A stretch of DNA of 64,000 nt from CAIUPE01 sp046091665. Lineage in GTDB: Bacteria > Pseudomonadota > Alphaproteobacteria > Rhizobiales > Beijerinckiaceae. Below the pieces are notes generated by a model. The model was not told the DNA's origin and did not search any database. It saw only the letters and a list, made by a program, of their open reading frames with translations. Of this stretch, positions 1 through 8,051 are shown piece after piece. Each line of letters starts with the position of its first letter. Position 1 is the stretch's first letter. Made by a program: the position numbers and the translations under genes. The DNA is taken from positions 1 through 64,000 of the forward strand of contig JBJTCD010000025.1 in assembly GCA_046091665.1 (NCBI GenBank), in the 5' to 3' direction.

Positions 1-114
1 AATAACACCTGAGCATGCACCACTAGTATTTTTCATTATATACATCCGCTCAGAATTTGCATGCGCTGTTGAAATGAAAAAAAGCGAGAGTGTAAAAACA
101 ATAATTTGTTTCAT
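1..114 (-). CDS. Exported protein, N-terminal fragment (runs off left edge)
   Basis: Reading the minus strand from an ATG at 114 gives 38 uninterrupted codons to the window edge. The product begins MKQIIVFTLSLFFISTAHA, a classic signal peptide (basic start, hydrophobic core, AHA cleavage site), followed by NSERMYIMKN. A GGAAAG ribosome-binding sequence lies about 9 bases upstream of the ATG. The start is therefore convincing although only a fragment is visible. Too little of the mature part is present to name a family. A TATAAT hexamer lies about 50 bases upstream on the same strand (164-169), but no good -35 box accompanies it. Confidence 0.6.
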   Translation of the reverse strand, partial: MKQIIVFTLSLFFISTAHANSERMYIMKNTSGACSGVI

Positions 115-182
115 ATCTTTCTTTCCAAATATCTAGACTGACTGTTATCCATATGATCTTTTCATTATATACTATCCGTTCA
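30..182. repeat. Pair of short direct repeats in the left-edge region
   Basis: The words TTTTCATTATATAC, ATCCG and TCA occur in the same order at 30-52 and again at 159-182, with one inserted T and one C/T difference. One copy lies inside the minus-strand exported-protein gene and the other in its upstream region, where on the minus strand it supplies a TATAAT sequence. The rest of the AT-rich stretch from 115 to 355 shows no gene, only a good ribosome-binding site (AGGGGA at about 342) for the next gene. Confidence 0.4.
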
Positions 183-355
183 AGATCATAGATCACACTC
201 TAAAACATAAATAATTCAAATTGTTGATTTTTTTGAGGTTTATATTCTGGTCGGTTCAAATTTTATTATTCTGAAACTGAAAGAGACATATCGTTCTGTC
301 GCCAATTGAAATTCCTGATCGTGTAATCAAAACCTAAAACACAGGGGATACGATA

Positions 356-951
356 ATGGTTTACCAGACATTTATATCGCCGAGACTATTCCCAAAGCTC
401 CTTTTGATCGGATATCTCGCCATTTCCCCGGTTTCAGCAAGTTTTGCCGATGAGATTTCTGATGCCATTTCAGAAGCGCAAAAATCATATCAGGCAGGCG
501 ATCTTGTTTCGACAAAACAAGCCCTAGACACGGCGTCACAACTTCTTTCACAAAAAACGCGGAGGGGCTTACAAAGGCTTTACCAAAACCTTTGGCAGGA
601 TGGACGGCAGAAGATGCTGATTCAAGCGCAATCGGATTAATGGCGCTTGGTGGTTCCATGGCGTTTCGACAATATAAAAAGGGTGAGACGAATAACATAA
701 CGGTTTCAATTTCTGCCGATAATGCGATGTTGACTCAACAAATGACGGTCTTTGCTAATCCTCAGATGGCAGGATTGATGGGTAAACTGATTAAAATTAA
801 TTCTGAGAAGGGCATTCAGACAAAAGAAAGCGATATCACGATGGTGATCGCTAATCGGTTTGTGATCACGGTCAATGGCAACGCGACTGCGGATGATAAA
901 ATTGCCTATGCGAAGGCCGTTGATGTGAATGCGCTCTCAAAAATGAAATAG
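356..951 (+). pseudogene. Exported protein of unknown function, interrupted by a 1-base frameshift
   Basis: The ATG at 356 follows the ribosome-binding sequence AGGGGATACGATA. The protein begins with a signal peptide (LLLIGYLAISPVSASFA, then DEISDAI) and continues with a helical DAISEAQKSYQAGDLVSTKQAL segment. The frame then runs into a stop at 638-640. A second frame, open to 951, carries a natural continuation (NAEGLTKALPKPLAGWTAEDADSS). The two join if one A is added to the A6 run at 552-557, so the intact product would be about 198 residues. I do not recognise the family. The cause may be a real deletion, phase variation in the A tract, or a homopolymer read error. Confidence 0.7.
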
Positions 952-1048
952 ATCGCGTTTTAGCTTTTACTTGATTTTGGAAGTCCCCGAGACCAGCTTA
1001 CTTCTAGGACGCCGCAGTGGCCTTGCCTGACCGCCAGACACACCCCTC

Positions 1049-1070
1049 TATAGTGCGACAATCCGTCGCA
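1049..1070 (+). promoter_or_regulatory. Possible -10 box and small hairpin upstream of the histone-H1-like gene
   Basis: In the 264-base gap between the frameshifted gene and the H1-like gene, TATAGT at 1049-1054 resembles a -10 element. It overlaps a short hairpin (TGCGAC, loop AATCC, GTCGCA, 1054-1070). No convincing -35 box is at the right spacing. The remainder of the gap holds nothing I can identify. Confidence 0.2.
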
Positions 1071-1215
1071 TATGGGCTCCTACCGCAAAAACCGTCCTGA
1101 ACCTGCGTTAACCTCTGTCGCGATCAGGCATCGCGCTGGTGTGATTTTTCGTTTTCTTGGCCCGCCGGTTGTGCTTCAATTGTGGCAAAGGTTTTTCAGG
1201 TTTGGAGTATAAGTC

Positions 1216-1758
1216 GTGGCGACCAAGAAGAAGACGGCCCTTCCGTCTGTGAAGGCGAAATTGGCCACTTTGGCCAAAAAAGCGGCTGCAAAGAGTGGAT
1301 CTCAGGCCAAAATACGTGAAACCAAGGCCGCTTCCGCGTCGGCGAAGTCGTCGAGTGTCGCTGCGACCAAGGCCTCAATCAAAGTTGCCGCCAAGACCGC
1401 GTCGAAGGCTGCACCAAAATCTCAAGCCGCAGCGACGGCCAAAAAGCCCGCTCCGGAGAAGGGTGTCGCCAAGGTGAAGGCCGCACCGCAGATCGAGACC
1501 AAGGCCGCCGCTCCGAAATCAGCCGCTAAAACTGTTCCGACATCGAAGTCTAAGCCCGTCGCCAAAGCGCCCACCGCGCCAAAAACCGCCGCTTCCCCCA
1601 AGGTGAAAAAAGAGGTCGTGCCCGAAATCACGCTCACCCCCTTCGATTGGTATGCGGCGGCGAAAGAGCGGTTCTCGGTCGCCAAGAAACGTGAAGCCAT
1701 GGGCTATGTTTCGGCCGAACGTTTCGCCCGCCTTATTGTAGAAGGCGAAGAGGCGTAA
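1216..1758 (+). CDS. Lys/Ala/Pro-rich histone-H1-like protein
   Basis: A 180-residue protein starting at GTG with GGAG about 9 bases upstream. Residues 1-130 are low-complexity Lys, Ala, Pro, Ser and Thr in repeated AAAK, KAAPK and KSAAK words, like the basic tails of bacterial H1 or AlgP-type proteins that bind nucleic acid. The last 45 residues differ in character: a folded-looking segment with PFDWYAAAKERF and GYVSAERFARLIVEG, which may be a specific interaction module. It is highly basic overall and has no signal peptide, so it is cytosolic. DNA binding is inferred from composition only. Confidence 0.65.
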   Translation: MATKKKTALPSVKAKLATLAKKAAAKSGSQAKIRETKAASASAKSSSVAATKASIKVAAKTASKAAPKSQAAATAKKPAPEKGVAKVKAAPQIETKAAAPKSAAKTVPTSKSKPVAKAPTAPKTAASPKVKKEVVPEITLTPFDWYAAAKERFSVAKKREAMGYVSAERFARLIVEGEEA

Positions 1759-1887
1759 GCATCTTCACGGATCGCCCGCCTTCATTTGGATCCAGTTTCT
1801 TCGTTACACGTAAAGAGAGTGCGCTCTTTTGCGCGCGACAGTCATGCGCGTGTTTCATTTAGTAGCCAGCAAAACAGGATCATTGAC

Positions 1888-2391
1888 GTGACGAATTCGA
1901 TTTCGAAATCGCGTAAGACGCGGATCATTGAAGCGCTTGTCATTGCCATCTTGGTGTTCACAACCGCGACGATTGGCAGCCGCGCGACGATACCGAATAT
2001 TGCTGAATGGTATGAAGGCCTCATCAAACCGTCATTCAATCCACCAAATTGGATTTTTGGCCCCGTATGGACATTGCTCTATGCGTTGATGACTTACGCC
2101 GCGTGGCGTGTGATGGGCCGCATCGATACACGGCGTGATACAATTCTTCTTGCGATTGTGTTTATCGCACAACTTCTCTTCAACGCCTTGTGGTCAATCA
2201 TCTTCTTCGGCATGCATAATCCCGCATATGCCCTTATCGTTGTTGTTTTTCTTGAAGCGTCTGTTATCGCGATGATTCTTGTCTTCGCGCGCTATGATCG
2301 CGTTGCCGCTCTTACACAATTGCCTTATGCCGCATGGGTCGCTTTTGCATCACTTTTAAATTTATCGATTGTTCTGCTGAATCCAAATTAA
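1888..2391 (+). CDS. tspO: TspO/MBR family tryptophan-rich sensory protein
   Basis: Integral membrane protein of the TspO/peripheral benzodiazepine receptor family, which binds porphyrins and in Rhodobacter affects oxygen-dependent gene expression. Five hydrophobic helices are visible, with the family signatures WYEGLIKPSFNPPNWIFGPVWT near the first loop and FNALWSIIFFG in the middle. I place the start at the GTG at 1888 (167 residues, the usual length), with AGGAT about 8 bases upstream. A longer frame from 1786 would add 34 unconserved residues. It converges on the cbb3 oxidase locus with only 9 bases between stops, fitting the oxygen and heme theme. Confidence 0.85.
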   Translation: MTNSISKSRKTRIIEALVIAILVFTTATIGSRATIPNIAEWYEGLIKPSFNPPNWIFGPVWTLLYALMTYAAWRVMGRIDTRRDTILLAIVFIAQLLFNALWSIIFFGMHNPAYALIVVVFLEASVIAMILVFARYDRVAALTQLPYAAWVAFASLLNLSIVLLNPN

Positions 2392-2400
2392 TTCAAAAAA

Positions 2401-3519
2401 TTAGAAGCGCCCGAAAATCACGACGCCGGTCAGCGCGGCGATAAATAAAATTACATCGTGAGACGCCAACATCACGGCAGAGGGTTGATCTGCTTTGTGT
2501 AGCATCGCGGTTGCGCCAATCGTTGCCATGCCCCATCCATAACCCGCAACTGTGAGACACAGGGTGAAGCCGACCACTTCATTTTGAAAAAGAACGCCGA
2601 TACCGCCTAATGTAAGAAGAAAAAGGCCGATCAATGAGGTGATCGTTCCACCGATATGTTTAAGGACATGACCGATTGTAAATCCTGGCCAATACATTGC
2701 TGACAGATGCGCCGCCATCGCAAAAGCCGAAAGCGAAAGACCCAAACCACACCCCATCATTGCGAGGGGTGAACGTGCCATAAGGCCATTCATACCCAAC
2801 CAGGCCAATGACGCGATCACAGTCGCCATGGCGAATATCCACATCTGGGGTCTTTGGGCCGCCGATGTTAAGGCTGTAATTTCAATCCGTCGGCTCGGCA
2901 ATCCAATTGCAAGCGCCAGCGTGATCAAATGCGCGATGCCTGAGGTCATAAGAATAGTGGAGGAGGCGAGGGGCCCAAATTTTTCCGATAAAGCGCCAAT
3001 AAAAATTGGTGCCAGCAGCGCCCCCAAAGCGCCCGCGCCGAAAACCAAACCTCCAGCGCGACCAGCCATTGCGCCCGCATGGCGATAAAAAAGACCAAAG
3101 CCCTGCGCCATACCGAGCCACAACATACCGATTAAAAATGCCGGATAGAGTCGCTCGCTCAGTGCAAAAGCTGAAAGTATGCCGCCAGCAAGACCAAGAC
3201 TTGCTCCTAAAGCAAACGCGGATCGACGCCCCAATCGATCAAGAAGATAAGAGGCGGGAAAACCCGCCAGTGCCGCGCCGGTAAGAAACACCATAAAGGG
3301 CCAAGGCAGCGATCCGTTGATCGGCAGAAATGTGGCGCTCGCGAGAGGCAAGATCGTTAGCGTCAAAACCTGCGCTAACACTGAACTGCTAAAGGCGAAA
3401 GCCATACGAAGAAGCGATGCGTCTTTCGGAAGCGAGTCGAGATCGAGTGGCAGGCCATCAATATCGCAGGCGCAGAAAATTTGGCCTGCGCGAAGGCGGA
3501 GTGAATCTACGCGCGCCAT
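2401..3519 (-). CDS. ccoA: MFS transporter, CcoA-type copper importer
   Basis: A 372-residue major facilitator protein with about 12 membrane segments and the usual DRLGRRS loop motif after the second helix (residues 94-100). What identifies it is MNGLM at 243-247 and HLSAM at 271-275. The MxxxM and HxxxM pairs needed for copper uptake in Rhodobacter capsulatus CcoA sit at 233-237 and 261-265, the same 28-residue spacing. CcoA supplies copper for the CuB site of cbb3 oxidase. The ATG follows the ccoS stop by 2 bases, so it is the last gene of the ccoGHIS operon. The MFS call is certain; CcoA function rests on the motifs and context. Confidence 0.8.
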   Translation of the reverse strand: MARVDSLRLRAGQIFCACDIDGLPLDLDSLPKDASLLRMAFAFSSSVLAQVLTLTILPLASATFLPINGSLPWPFMVFLTGAALAGFPASYLLDRLGRRSAFALGASLGLAGGILSAFALSERLYPAFLIGMLWLGMAQGFGLFYRHAGAMAGRAGGLVFGAGALGALLAPIFIGALSEKFGPLASSTILMTSGIAHLITLALAIGLPSRRIEITALTSAAQRPQMWIFAMATVIASLAWLGMNGLMARSPLAMMGCGLGLSLSAFAMAAHLSAMYWPGFTIGHVLKHIGGTITSLIGLFLLTLGGIGVLFQNEVVGFTLCLTVAGYGWGMATIGATAMLHKADQPSAVMLASHDVILFIAALTGVVIFGRF

Positions 3520-3521
3520 GT

Positions 3522-3674
3522 CTATTCCGACCTCACATCATCATCATTCAGAATGCGATAGGCTGCGCCGTCAAGATCCTCAAATTGCCCGCTTCTGAGG
3601 CTCCACATGAAAGCGGCAAGTGCGAGTAAACCAAGACCAAGCGCTGCGGGAACGAGATAAAGAAGAATGGTCAT
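3522..3674 (-). CDS. ccoS: Cbb3 oxidase maturation protein CcoS
   Basis: A 50-residue protein consisting of one membrane helix (ILLYLVPAALGLGLLALAAFMW) and the conserved tail SLRSGQFEDLDGAAYRIL, followed by an acidic end (NDDD). This is the standard CcoS/FixS pattern. CcoS is needed to insert heme and copper into the cbb3 catalytic subunit. Its ATG overlaps the ccoI stop (ATGA), and ccoA begins 2 bases after its own stop, so all three are translationally coupled. Confidence 0.93.
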   Translation of the reverse strand: MTILLYLVPAALGLGLLALAAFMWSLRSGQFEDLDGAAYRILNDDDVRSE

Positions 3675-5860
3675 GAGGACATGCCTTTCACACGCCGCGC
3701 TCTTAATGAATTGAGTGCAACAATAACCGATGAGCCCGACATTGCGGCCGCAGCAATCAAAGGCGTCACATAGCCAAAGACCGCCAAAGGCACGGCAATC
3801 AGATTATAGATCAAGGCCAAACCGAAATTCTCTATCATGACGCGTCGGCCCTTTTGCGTCAGTACAAGAAGATCAAGAACAGGGGCAAGGCTTTTTCCTG
3901 TAAAGACCGCATCGGCCGCCGCTTGCGTTACATCAGCACCGGTTGCGGGAGATAGCGAGGCCGTCGCGGCTGCGAGCGCTGGGGCATCATTTAATCCATC
4001 ACCAATCATCAGCACATGATGGCCTTGATCTTTCAAGAGCGTGAGGAAATCACATTTTTCCTTGGGTGACATAGCGCCATGCCACTCAGAGATTTTCAAA
4101 TGATCGGCAACGTCCTTTACAATCCGCTCATGATCACCGGAGAGTATCAAAATACGATAGCCTCGGGCCCTCAGTGAATTGATAACTTCAAATGCGTCGG
4201 CACGTAGTTTTTGGCCCACAAAAATAAGTCCGGCCAATTCGCCGTAGCGAAACGCGATGCAAGATCGATTGTCGGTCCATATCGGCGCATGTATATGGCA
4301 AAAAGTGAGGTGACCAAGGCGCGCTTCCACGCCATCAATGATACACGAGACACCGCTTCCTGTGATTTCTTGTACGTCGGTATAGGGTTTTAGAACGGTT
4401 CCCTTCTCGCGAACGTTATCGCGTATGGCACGCGCCAAAGGATGATGACTAGACAGCGCTAAACGACCCGCCATCATTAAGGCTTCGGGCGTGAGCGCTG
4501 AGGCATCAATCAAACGGGGCTCTGGCAAAGTGAGCGTACCTGTTTTGTCAAAGATGATTGTATCGATTTCCGCCATCCGCTCGATCATATCGCCGGATCG
4601 AATAAGTATATTCTTATGAAAAAGTGCACCGGCCGTGATGACTTGAACAACAGGAGCTGCCAAAGCGAGCGCGCAGGGGCAGGTGATAATCAAAACCGCG
4701 ATCGCGATGACAAGCGCGTCGTGAACAGTAGCGCCAATGGCAATCCAAGTCATGGCCGTGAGCGCGGCCGCTATGTGGACAACTGGCGCGTATAGACGTG
4801 CCACCCGATCAGCAATCTGCACATAACGAGATCGGCTTGTGAGAGCCTCATCGATAAGTTTTTCAATATCAGCAAGTACAGTGCGTGAACCGGATGCAGA
4901 CACGCGCAAAGTGAGCGCGCCATTTTGATTTAAAGTTCCGGCAAAAACTAAATCACCCGGCTTTACGGATTTGGGTTCTGTCTCACCCGTGACAAGACTG
5001 GCTTCAATTTGCGATAGTCCTGTTTCAATCACACCATCCGCGGGCACAAGACTGCCAGGCGCGATCAGAATCATATCGCCTGCCATCAACGCATCGCTTG
5101 GAATTTCGGTGATGCGTCCATCCGCCTCTATGCGAGACGCAATCGGTATTCGCAATGCATTCAGATTGGCGGCGGCTGATCGCGTTTTCTTTCGCATCGC
5201 ATGATCGAGAACACGCCCGGATAACAAAAAGAAAATCAACATCAAAGCTGAGTCAAAATAGGCATGTTCAGCATGATGAGCCGTTTCATAGACAGACATG
5301 GCAAGCGCAAGCGTGATGCCAATAGAAATCGGCACATCCATTGTCATATCGCCCTGCCGCAACGCGCGAAGTGCCTTGTAGAAAAAAGGTTGTCCTGAAA
5401 ATGCAGCGGCAGGTAGTGCGATCAGGGCCGAAAGCCAATGAAAAAGATCACGTGTTTCCGGCGTGATGTCAGTGACATTGCCAGCCCAAATCGAGACTGA
5501 CAGCAACATGACATTGATACCGGCAAAACCCGAAACAACAAGACAACGCAATAGCCAACGCGTATAGCGATCTTCTTCGCTCTCCTCAGCGTCACCCGTA
5601 AAGGGCGCGACGCGGTACCCTAAATTTTCAAGCGTTGAGATCGCAGGTGAAGGATTAAAATTCGCTTTGATCCACTCTGTCGAGAGCCGACGCGTTGTAA
5701 AATTCAATCTCGCCTGTGTAAGCCCTGGAATGACGCTTAACGCTCTTTCTATTTCAGCAATCGCATCCGCTGATGAAATTCCTTCTACCGCGAGGTCGAG
5801 ATTCACGCGACCCTCGCCCGAAGGTTTTAGAAAGGCAGAATAATCAGCGGTCTTTTCCAA
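3671..5860 (-). CDS. ccoI: Copper-transporting P1B-type ATPase CcoI (FixI)
   Basis: A 729-residue heavy-metal P-type ATPase that exports copper for cbb3 oxidase assembly. Motifs in order: an N-terminal HMA-like fold (about 20-90), TGET in the actuator domain, the CPC metal site in ITCPCALALA, the phosphorylated aspartate in DKTGTLT, SSHHPLA in the nucleotide domain and GDGLNDAPAL in the hinge. The HMA domain lacks its metal site: the usual GMxCxxC reads GISSADA, so both cysteines are replaced (S30, A33). The transmembrane CPC site is intact, so transport should remain. It lies between ccoH (39 bases upstream) and ccoS (overlapping). Confidence 0.95.
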   Translation of the reverse strand: MEKTADYSAFLKPSGEGRVNLDLAVEGISSADAIAEIERALSVIPGLTQARLNFTTRRLSTEWIKANFNPSPAISTLENLGYRVAPFTGDAEESEEDRYTRWLLRCLVVSGFAGINVMLLSVSIWAGNVTDITPETRDLFHWLSALIALPAAAFSGQPFFYKALRALRQGDMTMDVPISIGITLALAMSVYETAHHAEHAYFDSALMLIFFLLSGRVLDHAMRKKTRSAAANLNALRIPIASRIEADGRITEIPSDALMAGDMILIAPGSLVPADGVIETGLSQIEASLVTGETEPKSVKPGDLVFAGTLNQNGALTLRVSASGSRTVLADIEKLIDEALTSRSRYVQIADRVARLYAPVVHIAAALTAMTWIAIGATVHDALVIAIAVLIITCPCALALAAPVVQVITAGALFHKNILIRSGDMIERMAEIDTIIFDKTGTLTLPEPRLIDASALTPEALMMAGRLALSSHHPLARAIRDNVREKGTVLKPYTDVQEITGSGVSCIIDGVEARLGHLTFCHIHAPIWTDNRSCIAFRYGELAGLIFVGQKLRADAFEVINSLRARGYRILILSGDHERIVKDVADHLKISEWHGAMSPKEKCDFLTLLKDQGHHVLMIGDGLNDAPALAAATASLSPATGADVTQAAADAVFTGKSLAPVLDLLVLTQKGRRVMIENFGLALIYNLIAVPLAVFGYVTPLIAAAAMSGSSVIVALNSLRARRVKGMSS

Positions 5861-5899
5861 AGCGGTCCGTCCATTGAAACAAGATTCTTGATGATGCCC

Positions 5900-6412
5900 T
5901 TAGTGGAGAATGATACGATTAATCGAGTGATAGACGATATCGCCATTCTTTAGTGCCCGCATATCGAGATCCCATTGTCCGGCACCGCATTGCGTTACAC
6001 CGGAATAGAGACCCGCATTTTGTTCGGTGATTGTAATCGGGCAATCTTTATGGCTGTCGGCAGGGGACTTTAATGCGGTTGTGATGTTGAGGCCTGACAG
6101 GGGCTTCCGCATTGAATCAGCAATCCGTATTGTGAGCAAAACATCGCCCGACTCTGTGCGGATAATGGCTTCATCGACGCGCCAGCCTTGTGCGTCTTGT
6201 GCTCGTGCGCGCTCGATATCGCGATTAAAGGCCAGTCCATTTTCGTACGGCTTCTCGGATTGGACGCCCGAGAAACTTTCAACCGCGAGATAGGCCATGA
6301 TCCCATTTGCAGAAAAAACAATTGCAAAAAATGCAATAATCGTCACAAGAACATTACCGCCGGTCAATTTGAAGTTGTTCGATTTGGAAGACCCAATCAG
6401 CGCCATCTTCAT
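5900..6412 (-). CDS. ccoH: Cbb3 oxidase assembly protein CcoH (FixH)
   Basis: A 170-residue protein with one N-terminal membrane anchor (VLVTIIAFFAIVFSANGIMAYLAV) and the FixH hallmark YENGLAFNRDIERARAQ just after it. A periplasmic beta-rich domain ends in GQWDLDMRALKNGDIVYHSINRI. CcoH binds the oxidase subunits and helps assembly. It follows ccoG by 44 bases and precedes ccoI, the conserved ccoGHIS order. Confidence 0.92.
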   Translation of the reverse strand: MKMALIGSSKSNNFKLTGGNVLVTIIAFFAIVFSANGIMAYLAVESFSGVQSEKPYENGLAFNRDIERARAQDAQGWRVDEAIIRTESGDVLLTIRIADSMRKPLSGLNITTALKSPADSHKDCPITITEQNAGLYSGVTQCGAGQWDLDMRALKNGDIVYHSINRIILH

Positions 6413-6456
6413 ATATCTTTTCCTACTTTCAAATTGTCCATATCGGTTTCAGTTGA

Positions 6457-7950
6457 TCATCGAACGGAGTGAGGTGTGCGGAAGAAATCACGAGCCATTG
6501 CTATTTCGCCATCACCCTCATCACGAACTTTAAACTCTAGTGATGTCGGCTCATCTCGATCCACATCCTGAGAGGTAATCAGAACACGCAATTCCCTTGT
6601 TTGGTCGGGTCCAACGCTGACCGATGGACGACCATTAATGGGCGCCTCTCCACCAATGATCTCGATATGGGGGTCTTGCAAACCTTCGACCTCAAGCGTG
6701 AACGCTCTTTGAGTCGTAAGCTTATTCGCGATACGCACCGTATACGCGTTGCGGATATGACCATCAGAAAGCTTCACAAATATCGGATTGCGATCATGGA
6801 TCACGCTCACGGTGAAGGGTGCGCGTGTGAGAAGCGCATAGAGCATGACGCCACCCACGATAGAAATAATCGCGGCGTAAAGAAGCGTACGCGCGCGGAT
6901 CGGTCTAAAAATATTGTCCTTCCCTTCAGCGCGACGTTTAATGTTTACTTCGGTATCATAGGCGATGAGCCTTATGGGGCGATTGAGTTTCGCCATGACA
7001 TCATCGCAGGCATCAATACAAAGTCCGCATTGGATGCAGCCAATATCGGCGCCATGGCGGATATCGACACCGGTCGGGCACACCGCAACACATTGCTGAC
7101 AATCAACGCAATCACCCGCAATCTGCCCGATCGCGCGTGCTTGTGTGGCTTTCTTGTAGGACATGCGTGGCTCACCGCGGTCGACGCGATAGGTAACATT
7201 TAATGCATATTCATCCGTCATTGCCGCCTGAATACGCGGCCACGGACACATAAAAAGACAAACTTGTTCACGCATCAGTCCTGCGAATGTATAGGTCGTG
7301 AAGGTCAGCGTGGCGATAGAGGCATAAGCAACAATGTCAGCCTGAAATGTAAGAAGATCGCGTACTAAAGTTGGCGCATCGGCAAAGTAAAGAACCCATG
7401 CACCGCCCGTCCACCAAGCAATGAGTAACCAGAGTGAATGTTTCAATAATTTCAGCGAGAATTTTTCGAGATCCATCGGAGCAGCGTCACGCTGCATGCG
7501 CTCACGGCGGTCACCTTCGACCCAGCGCTCCACTTGCATGAAGAGATCGGTCCACACGGTTTGAGGGCAGAGATATCCGCACCAGACGCGGCCCGCCATC
7601 GCGTTCATCAAGAACAATGTCATCGCTGCGATGATCAAAAGACCGGTGAGGTAGTAAACTTCTTGCGGCCAGATTTCGATGACGAAGAAATAGGCGCGGC
7701 GATGCGGAAGATCAATGAGTACGGCTTGATTCGGTGCGCCTGCACCACGATCCCATCTCACAAAAGGAAGCAGATAATATATGCCGAGTGTGACGAAAAG
7801 AATGATCCATTTCGCACGGCGGTAGATGCCGGAAACAGATTGCGGATAAATTTGTCGCCGCGCTGCATAAAGGGGCGGTTCCGGTTCATCGAGATGCGGA
7901 TCATAAGAATCGATTCGGGGAGCAGCAATCTGTGTCATGATCGGTATCAT
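6457..7950 (-). CDS. ccoG: Cbb3 oxidase accessory protein CcoG (FixG), polyferredoxin
   Basis: A 497-residue membrane protein with about five helices and two 4Fe-4S ferredoxin motifs: C281, C284, C287, C291 and C305, C308, C311, C315. Further cysteine pairs lie at VWCGYLCPQ and VCLFMCPWP. The C-terminal third is a periplasmic Ig-like domain. CcoG reduces Cu(II) to Cu(I) during oxidase assembly. Two start codons are possible: the ATG at 7950 has a purine-rich stretch directly abutting it, whereas the ATG at 7938 has AGGA about 11 bases upstream and may be the real one. It begins ccoGHIS, separated from ccoP by a terminator. Confidence 0.94.
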   Translation of the reverse strand: MIPIMTQIAAPRIDSYDPHLDEPEPPLYAARRQIYPQSVSGIYRRAKWIILFVTLGIYYLLPFVRWDRGAGAPNQAVLIDLPHRRAYFFVIEIWPQEVYYLTGLLIIAAMTLFLMNAMAGRVWCGYLCPQTVWTDLFMQVERWVEGDRRERMQRDAAPMDLEKFSLKLLKHSLWLLIAWWTGGAWVLYFADAPTLVRDLLTFQADIVAYASIATLTFTTYTFAGLMREQVCLFMCPWPRIQAAMTDEYALNVTYRVDRGEPRMSYKKATQARAIGQIAGDCVDCQQCVAVCPTGVDIRHGADIGCIQCGLCIDACDDVMAKLNRPIRLIAYDTEVNIKRRAEGKDNIFRPIRARTLLYAAIISIVGGVMLYALLTRAPFTVSVIHDRNPIFVKLSDGHIRNAYTVRIANKLTTQRAFTLEVEGLQDPHIEIIGGEAPINGRPSVSVGPDQTRELRVLITSQDVDRDEPTSLEFKVRDEGDGEIAMARDFFRTPHSVR

Positions 7951-8000
7951 CCTGATCCGGTATCATCGACCTCCCAATCGTATGATATGGATCTCTAAGT

Positions 8001-8035
8001 TAAAAAACTCATCCCGACTTATGTATCGGGATGAG
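8001..8035 (-). terminator. Rho-independent terminator between ccoP and ccoG
   Basis: On the minus strand, CTCATCCCGA and TCGGGATGAG form a perfect 10-bp stem with an 8-base loop (8008-8035). It is followed at once by TTTTTTA (8007-8001). It lies 16 bases after the ccoP stop and about 50 bases before ccoG, so it should end or attenuate the ccoNOQP transcript. Confidence 0.85.
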
Positions 8036-8051
8036 ACGTTATCGAAAGCCT

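Noticed and set aside
3531..3550. CATCATCAT run that looks like a microsatellite
   Set aside because: It is simply the Asp-Asp-Asp codons at the end of ccoS.
6601..7203. Open frame of 200 codons antisense to ccoG
   Set aside because: Shadow of the ccoG gene, with no ribosome-binding site or family resemblance.
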